Of a stretch of DNA of 64,000 bases, positions 1 to 9,166 are shown in pieces (the first letter of the stretch is position 1; each line of letters starts with the position of its first letter). Source of the stretch: Kaistia hirudinis. GTDB lineage: Bacteria; Pseudomonadota; Alphaproteobacteria; Rhizobiales; Kaistiaceae. Location of the stretch: contig NZ_JACIDS010000004.1 in NCBI RefSeq assembly GCF_014196455.1, forward strand, positions 1 to 64,000. Direction: 5' to 3'. Position numbers and translations under genes: made by a program. The notes beneath the pieces were generated by a model. The model ran no database searches. It had not been told where the DNA came from and saw only the letters and a program-made list of their open reading frames with translations.

Positions 1-17
1 CACAATGTCCCCCATCC

Positions 18-56
18 AAAAAGCCCCGGCCGGATTAATATCCGCCGGGGCTTTTT
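18..56. terminator. Rho-independent terminator, probably bidirectional
   Basis: An eight-base stem (23-30 with 44-51) continues, after one bulged C at 31, into a second stem (32-35 with 40-43) closed by a TAAT loop. It is flanked by five A on the left and five T on the right, so it can terminate transcription on either strand. It probably ends a gene left of the window. Confidence 0.85.
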
Positions 57-838
57 GTCGTTCCAGAGGCCGGCGGAAGAGGCTCCACGGGGCCCGGACG
101 GCATAACCACCAAGCACGCCTCACTGCGGGGAGGCACGTCGCTCGCAAAACGGATCGCGCGGCGCAGGGCAGGGCGCGGCGTCGGACCGGAGGCGAGAGC
201 GCCGCTGCGCTGGGTGGGGCGATAGCGCATCAGCAATCCAGGCCAAGACCGGCAGCGACCCGCCGGGACGATCCTACCGTCGTGGCCCGGCCCGCCACGT
301 CCGTCACAAAACCAACATCCCCTCCGTCAACAAGAGCAGAGTGCGCTCGAGCCAGATACTGCCGGAGCACGCAGCGCGGTGGAGCGTGGGCGAGCCTGGG
401 AGGGGTGCGAGGACAGCGAGCCAATGCCCCTGCACGATCGCCCCAAAGCGTCGATCAGAAGATCGCGACTTCGTCGAAGAGGTATGGCGAGAAGTGTGCC
501 GAAGCGAACGGCTCGTTGCTGCCCTCCAGCACGTTGCCATGTCTCGGCTTGCGTCGGCACGGCCTGCGGTTCTTCCGTCGGGTCGCTGAATTGGGTTGGG
601 CTCTGAAGGCCGGTGAGCCAGAGTGAGCCGCCGAGGTTGCTGCCAGTATCTACTGGTGCCGAATCCCCGGGCCGAGCCGCGAAGCCCCCTCGGACAGCTC
701 GCTGGGGGATCGAAGACGATCGTGAGGCCACTTCGTATGACAGGAGGCGTTTCCTGTCCGGGTGCACCAATCTTCGGATCGTCCAGTATCATACCGACCG
801 GCAGCCGGGAGGCCGACGGCCGGTTGAACCATCCCCCG
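57..838. other. About 780 bases without a recognisable gene
   Basis: Open frames exist on both strands, but their translations are rich in Arg, Ser, Pro and Trp, match no family I recognise and lack the codon bias of the neighbouring genes. There is no good ribosome site in front of any of them. It may be a decayed gene or the edge of an inserted or deleted segment. I see no inverted terminal repeats or tRNA. Confidence 0.5.
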
Positions 839-2506
839 TCAGCCCGCAATAAACCGGTCGAGCACGTTGCGGGTGATCTGCTGCGTGAAGGGGTCGCCGC
901 GCTTCAGGCCCATGACCCATTCGCAGGTCGCGGCCGTTACGACTTCGCCGGCGCCGCGGGTCATGTGCACCATCATGCCGGAGCCGTAGCGATATTTGAC
1001 GAGCGCAGCGGCGGTGGCGTCGCCTGTGACGCGTTCGACCAGGCCGACATGGTCGCTGCCGCGGACATAATAGCGGAAGCCCTCGCCCTGCGGCTCGTCC
1101 TCGGCGAGGACCGCCGGCGCCATGGCCAGGATGGAGATGCTTTCCGGTTGCCCTTCGACCGGAACCGGGTAGGGCAGGCCGTGGCGGAAGGTATAGTCGA
1201 GGCCGTCGACCTCATAGGCGAAGATATGCGCCTTGTCGCCGAAGATGTCGGCATAGTGCAGGCCTGTCCCGTCGAAGACCCAGTGCTCGGGCCGATAGAC
1301 GGTGAAGCCGCGTTGTCCGCGCGGCGCGAAGCCGCCCCATGACGCATAGACGCCGTGCAGGCCATTGACCCCGACGGTCGAGGCGCCCGGCCAGCGGACT
1401 TCCTGATCCTCCCAGGCGCCGGTCAGGAGATGGGCCTTGTCTGTGCCAGCGACGGGATCGTCGCGGTGCGCCTTGAACTTGTAGCAGTGCTGCGTCCGGC
1501 CTTCGTCCTCGAGGCGGATCTGCCAGAGGAAATTGGCGCCGAAGCGCGCGAGGCGGCCGCCGCGCTCGACATAGGCCTCGATCGCGCGGCGCATCTCGTG
1601 CGTCCAGTATTCGTCATGGCCGACGATGGTGACGCAGGGATAGTCGTCCAGCAGTTCCGGCCGATAATGCAGGTCGGTCTGGGTGATCATGTCGAGGGCA
1701 TAGCCCTCCTTCTCCGCCCAGACGACGAAGTGACGGTCATACTGCGCCCAGCCGGCCGCCGCGTAATACTGGCCGAAGCCATTGGCGAAGGCCCATTCCT
1801 TCATCGGATAGCGCGGCGCATCGCCCATTTCGGGCTGCGGATCGGCGCAGATGCGCGGCGCGCCGGCCGGCAGCCACACGATGCCACGGGTCCAGGGGCG
1901 CTCCAGGCTGAGGATGGGGGAGGGCAGATCGCGCTCGGGGCCGACCACGCCGAAATAGTGGTTGGCGCCGCCGAAATCATTATAGGCGGTCCAGGTCGCC
2001 GTCGGCAGGACCACGAGGATCCGGGCCTGGCGGGTGCGCGTCGTCGGCCTGACCACGAAGAAATGGTGCTGCACGAACTTGCCGCCATCCGGCCGCGCGC
2101 AGGTCGAGACCACGCGGTAGAAGCCGGATCGGAGGTCGTCGGGCAGGCGCCAGCGATGGCTCACGGGCCAGTTGCAGCCGTTGCGATAGGCGTCTTCCGG
2201 CGTCGGCGTGTGCCGGCCCTCGATCGCGTCGACCTTGTGCACGGTCTCCGGCGCCGCGCCGTCGCGATAGATCTCGAGTGTCCAGGCCAGTGCCGTGGCG
2301 CTCGAATGGAAGACCACCTCGTCGCCGGGGTCGTAAGAGATCGCATCGGTGTAGGTATAGACCTCCGGCCAGGCCGGATCGTCGCGCGGTGCCTCATACC
2401 AGGGCTTGCTGTGCCAATGGTCGTCGGCGTGCATCGGCTGCGCGCGGCGCGGCGCGATGTTGAGGGGCCCGAGTTCGGGCGCGACGAAGGCGGTCTTCTC
2501 GGACAT
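839..2506 (-). CDS. N,N-dimethylformamidase large (beta) subunit-like protein
   Basis: This 555-residue protein belongs to the family of the dimethylformamidase large subunit (DmfA2), which hydrolyses amides with a mononuclear iron centre held by Tyr and Glu residues. Family-like segments include YNDFGG near residue 175, GHDEYWT near 296 and an adjacent RFGANFLWQ stretch. It has no signal peptide, so it is probably cytoplasmic. The proteins best known in this family are larger and work with a small alpha subunit, and no gene for such a subunit is adjacent. It is the last gene of a seven-gene operon with an oligopeptide-type importer, starting nine bases after the SMP-30 gene. An amidase acting on the imported compound is a reasonable inference; the substrate is unknown. 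Confidence 0.75.
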   Translation of the reverse strand: MSEKTAFVAPELGPLNIAPRRAQPMHADDHWHSKPWYEAPRDDPAWPEVYTYTDAISYDPGDEVVFHSSATALAWTLEIYRDGAAPETVHKVDAIEGRHTPTPEDAYRNGCNWPVSHRWRLPDDLRSGFYRVVSTCARPDGGKFVQHHFFVVRPTTRTRQARILVVLPTATWTAYNDFGGANHYFGVVGPERDLPSPILSLERPWTRGIVWLPAGAPRICADPQPEMGDAPRYPMKEWAFANGFGQYYAAAGWAQYDRHFVVWAEKEGYALDMITQTDLHYRPELLDDYPCVTIVGHDEYWTHEMRRAIEAYVERGGRLARFGANFLWQIRLEDEGRTQHCYKFKAHRDDPVAGTDKAHLLTGAWEDQEVRWPGASTVGVNGLHGVYASWGGFAPRGQRGFTVYRPEHWVFDGTGLHYADIFGDKAHIFAYEVDGLDYTFRHGLPYPVPVEGQPESISILAMAPAVLAEDEPQGEGFRYYVRGSDHVGLVERVTGDATAAALVKYRYGSGMMVHMTRGAGEVVTAATCEWVMGLKRGDPFTQQITRNVLDRFIAG

Positions 2507-2515
2507 GTCGGTCTC

Positions 2516-3361
2516 TTACAGTTGGTAGGATACGAGCTGGCCGGGAATGCCGAGCGTCAGCCACAGGCGGCCGTCATGGACGCAGCAATTGGTCGGATCG
2601 CTGCCCGGGCCGGTGTCGATCATCTCGATGAGCCTGCCGGCCGTATCGAGGATCGCGACGCGGTCGCCGCCGCTGCCCGTCAGGTAGAGCCGGTCCTCGT
2701 GGAACACCATCCCATCGGGATTGAAGCGATCGTCGAGGCGGCACCATTCCTTCATCGGGCCGACATGATCGCCCCGCCAGGGAAAGCGCACGACGCGGTG
2801 TTCCATGGTGATGCCGACGAGCAGCGAACCATCGGGATGGAAGACGAGGCCGTTGGGGAAGCCGGTCATCGTGGCGAGATGGCGGACCGTGCCGTCCACG
2901 CCCGCGACGAGCAATTGGCCGCCGAGATAGGCGGAGGCGTCTGACCCGAGGACTTCCCAGTTCTGCGGGTCGGTGAAGACGAGTTCGCCCTGCGGCGAGA
3001 AGACGAGGTCGTTGGGGCGCGAGGGCTTGCCGCCCGGCAGCGCGGTGGCGAAGTCGCTCCAGCTTCCGTCCGGCGCGATGCGCTGGATCCGGCCGCTGAT
3101 CTGCGGCTCCGCGAAGTTGAGCTCCTCGAGGCTCCTTGGCGCGATGCCGCCATTATTGGCGACGTAGAGCGATCCATCGGCGCCGCGCCGCATGCCGTTC
3201 GGCGCGCCGGGCAGCGTGGCGATCTCGCGCACGCCCTTTTCGCCGTAGGCGCGCACCTTGGCGTGCAGGAGATCGACGAAGGCGATCGAGCCGTCCGGCA
3301 GGGCGACGGGGCCTTCGGGAAAGCCGAGGCCGGTGACGTGGATCTCGGGCGTCCGGCGCAT
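2516..3361 (-). CDS. SMP-30/gluconolactonase/LRE-like protein
   Basis: This 281-residue protein has the six-bladed beta-propeller pattern of SMP-30/gluconolactonase proteins, which usually open sugar lactones with a bound divalent metal. Typical blade segments are GFPEGPVALPDG near residue 11, LPGAPNGM near 49, RPNDLVFSPQGE near 110 and PNGLVFHPDG near 156. The ATG at 3361 was chosen because a strong GGAAGGAG ribosome site lies just upstream and family similarity starts there; longer readings run into the preceding ABC gene. It lies between the ATPase gene and the dimethylformamidase-like gene, so it probably processes the imported solute. It could be a lactonase or another hydrolase of this fold. 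Confidence 0.75.
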   Translation of the reverse strand: MRRTPEIHVTGLGFPEGPVALPDGSIAFVDLLHAKVRAYGEKGVREIATLPGAPNGMRRGADGSLYVANNGGIAPRSLEELNFAEPQISGRIQRIAPDGSWSDFATALPGGKPSRPNDLVFSPQGELVFTDPQNWEVLGSDASAYLGGQLLVAGVDGTVRHLATMTGFPNGLVFHPDGSLLVGITMEHRVVRFPWRGDHVGPMKEWCRLDDRFNPDGMVFHEDRLYLTGSGGDRVAILDTAGRLIEMIDTGPGSDPTNCCVHDGRLWLTLGIPGQLVSYQL

Positions 3362-3378
3362 CGGACCTCTCCTTCCGT

Positions 3379-4410
3379 TCAAGCTGTCGCGGCGGCCGGC
3401 ATGCCGAGCCGGGCCTGGCCGATCCACCGACCCTTTTCCGCCGTTTCCTCGGGTGCGAGGTGGCAGGCGATGAGGCGTCCGCCATCTTCGGACGGGCGAA
3501 GCGGCGGCTCGACCTGCCGGCAGACATCGCGCGCCAGATGGCAGCGCGGATGAAAGCGGCAGCCGGTCGGCACATTGGCCGGATTGGGCGGATCGCCGGT
3601 CAGCACGATGCGCTTCCATTCCGGATTGCGCCGGGCGGCCAGCGTCGGCGCAGCGGAGAGCAGCGCCTGCGTATAGGGGTGCCACGGGCTGCCCATGATG
3701 GCGGCGGCCGGGCCCTGCTCGATGATCGTGCCGAGATACATCACCGCGATCCGGTCGGCGACATGGCCGATCACGTCGAGATCATGCGAGATGATCACAT
3801 AGGAAATCTGCCGCTGGCGCTGGATGAAGAGCAGCAGATTGACGATCTGGGCCTGGATCGACGGGTCGAGGGCGGAGGTCGGCTCATCCGCGACGATGAT
3901 GTCGGGTTCGAGCGCCAGCGCGCGCGCGATGGCGATGCGCTGAAGCTGACCGCCCGAGAACTGCGGCGGCAGCTTGGTGGTGTCGGTGTTCTCCATGCCG
4001 ACGAAGGAGAGCAGTTCGCGGATGCGCGGCTGCAGCGCCGCGCCGAGCTTGATGCCATGCGTGTCGAACGGCTCGCGCAGGATCTCCGCGATCGTCATGC
4101 GGCTGTTCAGCGAGGCGAGCGGATCCTGGAACACGGCCTGCATGCGGCGGCGGACCGGCAGCATGGCGCGGCCGTGCCTGGCCGTGATGTCCTCGCCGTC
4201 GAAGACGATACGGCCGGCGGTCGGCTCGATCAGCTTCAGCGCAAGCCGGGCCAGGGTCGATTTTCCGCAGCCGCTCTCGCCGACGAGGCCGACGGTCTCG
4301 CCGCGGCCGACCGTGAGCGATACGCCGGCGACGGCCTGCACGTCGCGCTTGCCGCCGCGCTTCTGCGTGAAGGTCTTGACGATGCCGTCGAGGGTCAGGA
4401 GCGGTTCCAT
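3379..4410 (-). CDS. Oligopeptide/dipeptide-type ABC importer ATPase (DppF/OppF-like)
   Basis: This 343-residue ATPase has Walker A GESGCGKST (about 44-52), signature SGGQLQR (152-158) and Walker B IIVADEP (171-177). The C-terminal extension with PTGCRFHPRCH is typical of the oligopeptide/nickel subfamily. It would pair with the ATPase encoded just upstream to power uptake through the two permeases. The start is one base after the preceding stop codon, which indicates translational coupling. Confidence 0.92.
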   Translation of the reverse strand: MEPLLTLDGIVKTFTQKRGGKRDVQAVAGVSLTVGRGETVGLVGESGCGKSTLARLALKLIEPTAGRIVFDGEDITARHGRAMLPVRRRMQAVFQDPLASLNSRMTIAEILREPFDTHGIKLGAALQPRIRELLSFVGMENTDTTKLPPQFSGGQLQRIAIARALALEPDIIVADEPTSALDPSIQAQIVNLLLFIQRQRQISYVIISHDLDVIGHVADRIAVMYLGTIIEQGPAAAIMGSPWHPYTQALLSAAPTLAARRNPEWKRIVLTGDPPNPANVPTGCRFHPRCHLARDVCRQVEPPLRPSEDGGRLIACHLAPEETAEKGRWIGQARLGMPAAATA

Positions 4411-4411
4411 G

Positions 4412-5395
4412 TCAGGCCTCCGCCATCAGGGCCGTGTCCGAGCCAACCGGATGGTGGCAGGCAAGCGCCACGTCGCCGAGGCGCCTCAGCGGCGGCACGA
4501 AGCTGCGGCAATCGTCCTGCGCCAGCGGGCAGCGCGGATGGAAGTGGCAGCCGTCCGGGAAGCTGCCGAGACCGGGCGCGACGCCGACGATCGCGTTCAA
4601 TTGCTGCTTCGGCTCGGCTTCCGAGATCATGGCGCTGGTCATGAGCGCGGCGGTATAGGGGTGCGAGGGCGTGCGCATGATCGCGTCGGCATCGCCGATC
4701 TCGGCGACGCGGCCGGCATACATCACCAGGATCCGGTCGGCGACCTCGGCGACGACGCCCATGTCGTGCGTGATCAGGATGATGGTGAGCGCCATTTCGC
4801 GCTGCAGCTCGGCCAGAAGCTCCAGCATCTGCGCCTTGATGGTGACGTCGAGCGCCGTGGTCGGCTCGTCGGCGATCAGCAGGCTGGGCCCGGCGATCAG
4901 CGCCATGGCGATCATGGCGCGCTGGCGCATGCCCCCGCTGATCTCGTGCGGATAGGCCGTGGCGACGCGGGCGGGATCGGGAATGCGGACGCGGTCGAGC
5001 ATTTCGACCGCGCGCCGCGCCGCAGCCGCGCCGCTTGCAAGCCCATGGGCGCGCAGCGCCTCGGCGATCTGGTCGCCTACCGGCCAGACCGGATTGAGCG
5101 AGCCGAGCGGGTCCTGATAGATCAGCCCGATCTCGCGGCCACGCATGCGCCGGAGCTCGGCATCCGGGCGATTGAGCAGCTCGCGCTCCTTGAAGCGGAT
5201 CGAGCCCGACGTGACGGAGGTCGCGGGCTGCAGGCCGGCGATCGACATGCCGGTCAGCGATTTTCCCGAGCCGGATTCGCCGATGATCACGAAGGTCTCG
5301 CCCTCGCGCACGTCGAAGGAGATCTTGTCGACAGCGGGGAGATCGCCGCCGATGCGACGAAAGCCGATCGAGAGGTCTCGGACCGAGAGGATCAT
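4412..5395 (-). CDS. Oligopeptide/dipeptide-type ABC importer ATPase (DppD/OppD-like)
   Basis: This 327-residue ATPase has Walker A GESGSGKS (39-46), signature SGGMRQR and Walker [13 protein letters not shown]. It ends in the Cys-containing [12 protein letters not shown] segment of the oligopeptide subfamily. The start at 5395 was chosen because its ATG overlaps the stop of the upstream permease as ATGA and family similarity begins at MILSVRDLS. It forms the ATPase pair of this importer with the next gene. Confidence 0.92.
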   Translation of the reverse strand: MILSVRDLSIGFRRIGGDLPAVDKISFDVREGETFVIIGESGSGKSLTGMSIAGLQPATSVTSGSIRFKERELLNRPDAELRRMRGREIGLIYQDPLGSLNPVWPVGDQIAEALRAHGLASGAAAARRAVEMLDRVRIPDPARVATAYPHEISGGMRQRAMIAMALIAGPSLLIADEPTTALDVTIKAQMLELLAELQREMALTIILITHDMGVVAEVADRILVMYAGRVAEIGDADAIMRTPSHPYTAALMTSAMISEAEPKQQLNAIVGVAPGLGSFPDGCHFHPRCPLAQDDCRSFVPPLRRLGDVALACHHPVGSDTALMAEA

Positions 5396-6228
5396 CCGCC
5401 GCGCCTCGCTGCGAGGGAATCGCCGATCAGCGAGAAGGCGGTGGCCGTGAGCATGATCATCGTTCCGGGAAACACGAGATACCACCAGGCCGAGCCGAAA
5501 TACGGGCGGGAGTCGCGGATCAGCAGGCCCCATTCGGGCGTCGGCGAATTGGCGCCGAGGCCGAGGAAGGAGAGGGCGGTGACGGCGACGAGCGCATAGC
5601 CGATGTCGGTGGTGACGCGCACATTCACCTCCTGCGCCACGAAGGGCAGGATGTGGCGGCGCAGGATCGTGAGGTTCGAGACGCCGAGCGCGCGCGCGGC
5701 CTCGACATGCGGGCGCTCGCGCAGCCGCAGCACCTCGCCGCGCACCAGTCGCGCATAGCCGGGCCACCAGATGATGGTGAGCGACAGCGCCACGCTGCCG
5801 AGGCCGCGGCCGATCGAGGCGGCCACGGCGAGCGCCAGCACGAGGGCGGGAAAGCCGAAGAACAGGTCGACGATGCGCATCATCACATTGTCGGCCGAGC
5901 CGCGCGCCATGCCGGAGACGGCGCCATAGACAACGCCGAACAGCGCCGAGGCGAAGACGATGGCGATGGCGACGCCGAGCGAATAGCGCGTGCCGAAGAC
6001 GACGCGCGAGAAGATGTCGCGGCCGCCTTCATCCGTGCCGAAGAGATGCGCGAAGCTCGGCGGCTTCAGGCGATCGGCCATGTTGAGTGCGACCGGACTG
6101 TCGGGCGCGATCAGGCCGGGGACCAGCGCGAAGGCGATCAGGATCACAATGACGAGCAGCGCGACCGGCGCCAGGACCCCGCGCGGGCGGCTGCGGCGCG
6201 GACGCGCCGTCGGCAGGACGGCGCTCAT
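5392..6228 (-). CDS. Oligopeptide/dipeptide-type ABC permease (DppC/OppC-like)
   Basis: This 278-residue membrane protein has an N-terminal transmembrane helix, the LFGTDEGGRDIFSRVVFGTR segment typical of DppC proteins, and a permease core with the EAARALGVS loop that contacts the ATPases. The start at 6228 overlaps the stop of the first permease gene as ATGA, which decides it over longer readings. It forms the channel together with the DppB-like protein. Confidence 0.92.
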   Translation of the reverse strand: MSAVLPTARPRRSRPRGVLAPVALLVIVILIAFALVPGLIAPDSPVALNMADRLKPPSFAHLFGTDEGGRDIFSRVVFGTRYSLGVAIAIVFASALFGVVYGAVSGMARGSADNVMMRIVDLFFGFPALVLALAVAASIGRGLGSVALSLTIIWWPGYARLVRGEVLRLRERPHVEAARALGVSNLTILRRHILPFVAQEVNVRVTTDIGYALVAVTALSFLGLGANSPTPEWGLLIRDSRPYFGSAWWYLVFPGTMIMLTATAFSLIGDSLAARRGG

Positions 6229-7238
6229 GAGCCGACACTCTGAACGCGCGGGTCGATGATCGGATAGAGAATGTCCATCAGCAGGTTGATCAGGACGAAG
6301 CCGGCGGTCGAGACGATGGCGAGCGCGATGACGGGCGAATAGTCGAAGACCTGGAACGATTGATAGGCATAGAGGCCGATGCCGGGCCAGTCGAAGATGA
6401 CCTCCACCAGGATGACCCAGCTGATCATGTAGCCGAACTGCATGGTGGTCGCCGTCAGGATCGGGCTGAGCGCATTGCGCAGCACATGCTTGTAAAGGAT
6501 GACGCGCGGGCCGAGGCCCTTGCCGCGCGCGGTGCGGACATAGAGCCGGCTCTGCTCCTGGATGAGCGCGGCGCGGGAGAGGCGCGTGCCGACGGCGAGC
6601 AGGTTGATGACGATGGTGAGCGCCGGCAGCGCGAGATGCTTCAGCGTGCCCAAGAGGGCGGAGGGGCTGCCCGCCAGCATCGAATCGATGATCAGGAAGC
6701 CGGTGACGACGGGCGGCGCGGTCTCGCGGATCGGAAAGCGCGCGCCGATCGGCAGCCAGTGCAGCTTGTAGAAGAACATGAACTGCAGGGCCATGCCGAG
6801 CCAGAACACCGGAATGCCCGTGCCCACCATGGTGAGCAGGCGGATGGCGCCATCGACGAAGCCGCCGGGATGTCGCGCCGCCGTCACGGCGAGCGAGAAG
6901 CTGGCGATCAGATAGATCGTGAAGCTGACCAGCAGGAGTTCGAGCGTCGCCGGCAGATATTGCGCGAGATCGGTCGAGACGCTGCGGCGCGTGCGGATGG
7001 ATTGGCCGAGGTCGCCCTTTGAGAGGCCGACCATGTAGGAGACGAACTGCTCCGTCAGAGGGCGATCCAGGCCGTATTCGGCCCGGATCTTCTGCACCGT
7101 CGCCTCGGACGCATTCTGTCCGGCGAGGAAGGCGGCTGGATCGGCTGGAACGACGCGACTGAGAAAGAAGGTGATCACCGCAACCAGCAGGAGCACCAGG
7201 ATGCCCCACGCAAATCGCTTCAGCAGGAAATTGACCAC
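6225..7238 (-). CDS. Oligopeptide/dipeptide-type ABC permease (DppB/OppB-like)
   Basis: This 337-residue protein begins with the helix FLLKRFAWGILVLLLVAVI and the YGLDRPLTEQF segment typical of DppB proteins. It has about six transmembrane helices and the RTARGKGLG coupling loop near residue 235. The gene follows the binding-protein gene by 31 bases and overlaps the second permease gene by four. Confidence 0.92.
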   Translation of the reverse strand: MVNFLLKRFAWGILVLLLVAVITFFLSRVVPADPAAFLAGQNASEATVQKIRAEYGLDRPLTEQFVSYMVGLSKGDLGQSIRTRRSVSTDLAQYLPATLELLLVSFTIYLIASFSLAVTAARHPGGFVDGAIRLLTMVGTGIPVFWLGMALQFMFFYKLHWLPIGARFPIRETAPPVVTGFLIIDSMLAGSPSALLGTLKHLALPALTIVINLLAVGTRLSRAALIQEQSRLYVRTARGKGLGPRVILYKHVLRNALSPILTATTMQFGYMISWVILVEVIFDWPGIGLYAYQSFQVFDYSPVIALAIVSTAGFVLINLLMDILYPIIDPRVQSVGS

Positions 7239-7269
7239 ACGCGTCGCTCCAGTCCGATATTACGCCGGC

Positions 7270-8805
7270 TTACTTGCTGTAGAGCTCCCAGAAGCGGGCG
7301 TTGATGTATTCCGCCGGGTCGATGCGATAGCCGCCGATGCGATCCGGCTCCGGGACGACCGTGACCGGACGCGCGGGCCAGATGATGTAGTGCGAATCCA
7401 CCACGATGTCGGAGGCCTGCTTGAGCATGGCAGCGCGCTCGGCGGGGTCGGACACTGACGGCAGCTTGGCGATCAGCTCCTGCAGCGCCGGATCCTCGAA
7501 CTTGCCGGAGTTGAAGAACCCGCCCTTCAGATAATGGGCCGAGAAGAACTTGGTCGCGTCCTGAGGGCTCAGATTGGCGTTGCCCAGCACGAAGCAATTG
7601 CTCTTGTCGGTCTTGATCGCGGTGATCGCCTCGACGAAGGGCAGTTCCTCGATCTCGACCGTGACGCCGATCTGCGCGGCTGAGGCCTGCAGGATCGTCG
7701 CCGCGAAGCGGAATTCGGGGAAGCCGGCCGGCACGGAGCACTTCATCGTCGCGTTCGAGAGGCCGGACGCGGCGAGCGCGGCCTTGGCGGCCTCGAGATC
7801 GGTCTTGATCTCCGGCTGGTCCTTTTCCGGGCTGCCGGGGAACCATGCGGGGATCGGACCACGGCCGACCACGGCCTTGCCCTGGAAGGACTGGACCATG
7901 GCGTTGTAGTCGAACGCCTTCACGAGCGCGTTGCGGAAGTCCTTATTGTTGGTCGGCGGGATATCCATGTTGAGATAGATCGCCGGCCAGGCCCACAGAT
8001 TATTGCCTTCGACCAGATGGAAGCCGCTGGTCGAGCCGATCCGCAGCGCCTCGTCGAGCGGCACGAAATTGGCGAGATCGAACTCGCCGCCCTCGAGGCC
8101 GCGGGCGCGGTTGGCGCCATCCGTCACGAAGCGGTCGAGAACGCGGTCGAACGGCTTCTCGGGGAACTTGCCCCACCATTTGTCATTGCGCTTCAGCTCG
8201 ATCTGGGTGCCGCGCGTCCAGGCGACGAACGCATAGGGTCCGGTGCCGTTGGCGTTCTCGGAGAACCAGGCCTCGCCCGCCTCGCCGCCATGCTTGGCGA
8301 TGTCCTCGTCCGACATCATCTCGATGCGGCTGAGATTGGACGCCAGGAACACGGTCGGCGCCTTGGTCTCGATCTGGACCGTCTTGGGATCGACGACCGT
8401 GACGCTGGCGATGTCGTCGACGAGATAGGACTGGCCCTGGCCGACCTTGAGCAGGCGGTCGAGCGTCGCCTTGACGTCGTTGGCGTCGAAGGGCGTGCCG
8501 TCATGGAAGGTCACGCCGTCGCGCAGCTTGAAGGTCCAGACCTTGCCGTCCTGCTTCCATTCGGTGGCGAGCGCCGGCAGCAGCCTGGACGGGTCGTCGA
8601 GATCGAAATCGACCAGGCGGTCATAGACGTTGCGGGTGACCGTGAACTCCCAGTTCACATTGGCCTTGGCGGGATCGATGGTGCTCGGCTCGCCGGCGTC
8701 GGCGTAGACGAAGGTCGTGGCATCCTGCGCCGAAGCGCTGTTCACGCCCATGGCCGAGGCCATGAGCAGAAGCGCGGTTCCCGCGATTCCAGAGAGCGAT
8801 TTCAT
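7270..8805 (-). CDS. ABC importer substrate-binding protein, oligopeptide family (SBP_bac_5)
   Basis: This 511-residue protein has a cleavable signal peptide ending near ASAQ (residue 27). It then shows the hallmarks of the DppA/OppA family: a segment like GEPSTIDPAKA, LAPALATEW-like LLPALATEWKQDG, and FKLRDGVTFHDGTPFDANDV. It binds a solute in the periplasm for the importer encoded downstream. Members of this family bind peptides, nickel chelates, glycosides or opines, so the substrate is open. It is the first gene of the operon; a palindromic operator-like site lies 45-61 bases upstream of its start. Confidence 0.92.
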   Translation of the reverse strand: MKSLSGIAGTALLLMASAMGVNSASAQDATTFVYADAGEPSTIDPAKANVNWEFTVTRNVYDRLVDFDLDDPSRLLPALATEWKQDGKVWTFKLRDGVTFHDGTPFDANDVKATLDRLLKVGQGQSYLVDDIASVTVVDPKTVQIETKAPTVFLASNLSRIEMMSDEDIAKHGGEAGEAWFSENANGTGPYAFVAWTRGTQIELKRNDKWWGKFPEKPFDRVLDRFVTDGANRARGLEGGEFDLANFVPLDEALRIGSTSGFHLVEGNNLWAWPAIYLNMDIPPTNNKDFRNALVKAFDYNAMVQSFQGKAVVGRGPIPAWFPGSPEKDQPEIKTDLEAAKAALAASGLSNATMKCSVPAGFPEFRFAATILQASAAQIGVTVEIEELPFVEAITAIKTDKSNCFVLGNANLSPQDATKFFSAHYLKGGFFNSGKFEDPALQELIAKLPSVSDPAERAAMLKQASDIVVDSHYIIWPARPVTVVPEPDRIGGYRIDPAEYINARFWELYSK

Positions 8806-8849
8806 CGTGGTCCCTCTTCCCCTTTTCGCAGTCCGAGGTCGGCTGCGTT

Positions 8850-8866
8850 TAATATATGATATATGA
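8850..8866. promoter_or_regulatory. Operator-like AT-rich site in front of the importer operon
   Basis: The 17 bases here, with core ATGATATAT, match the site at 12017-12033 at 14 of 17 positions and stand out in GC-rich surroundings. The position, 45-61 bases before the binding-protein start, suits a promoter-overlapping operator. The GntR protein at 9167-9889 is the likely binder; that is inference. Confidence 0.55.
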
Positions 8867-9166
8867 GAATGCCGTAATCGCGCGTGATGTCAACTCGTGC
8901 GGGGCCGAAAAAGAGTCCGGAAAACATCCCGTTTCGCCCGCGGCGGCGCCGGGCCCGAAGGCATGGAGGCTCAGCAAGGATAGGCCGCGCTGCGGCTTCC
9001 CGGATGCGGCGGCATCTGAGCGACGCCCGTCACATCGCCCGATGCTGCAACGTCCCGTGCGTGCGTCTCCCGTCAGCCTGACCAGCACGCAAGACGGGGG
9101 AACCGCATTCCGCTGGGGCTGCCGCCGAGGTCACACGAGGACAGCGGCGGGGCGCTTTGCCTCGCG
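8867..9166. other. Intergenic region between the importer operon and the GntR gene
   Basis: About 300 bases upstream of the operator-like site contain no credible gene or clear hairpin terminator. It presumably carries the remainder of the importer promoter and the 3' untranslated end of the regulator transcript. Confidence 0.4.

Noticed and set aside
304-849. A 181-codon minus-strand frame in the gene-free left segment
   Set aside because: No family resemblance, no codon bias and no ribosome site; several other frames in the segment are equally long.
3362-3685. An N-terminal extension of the SMP-30 protein by 108 residues
   Set aside because: It would overlap the 3' end of the ABC ATPase gene. 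A strong ribosome site and family similarity start at 3361.
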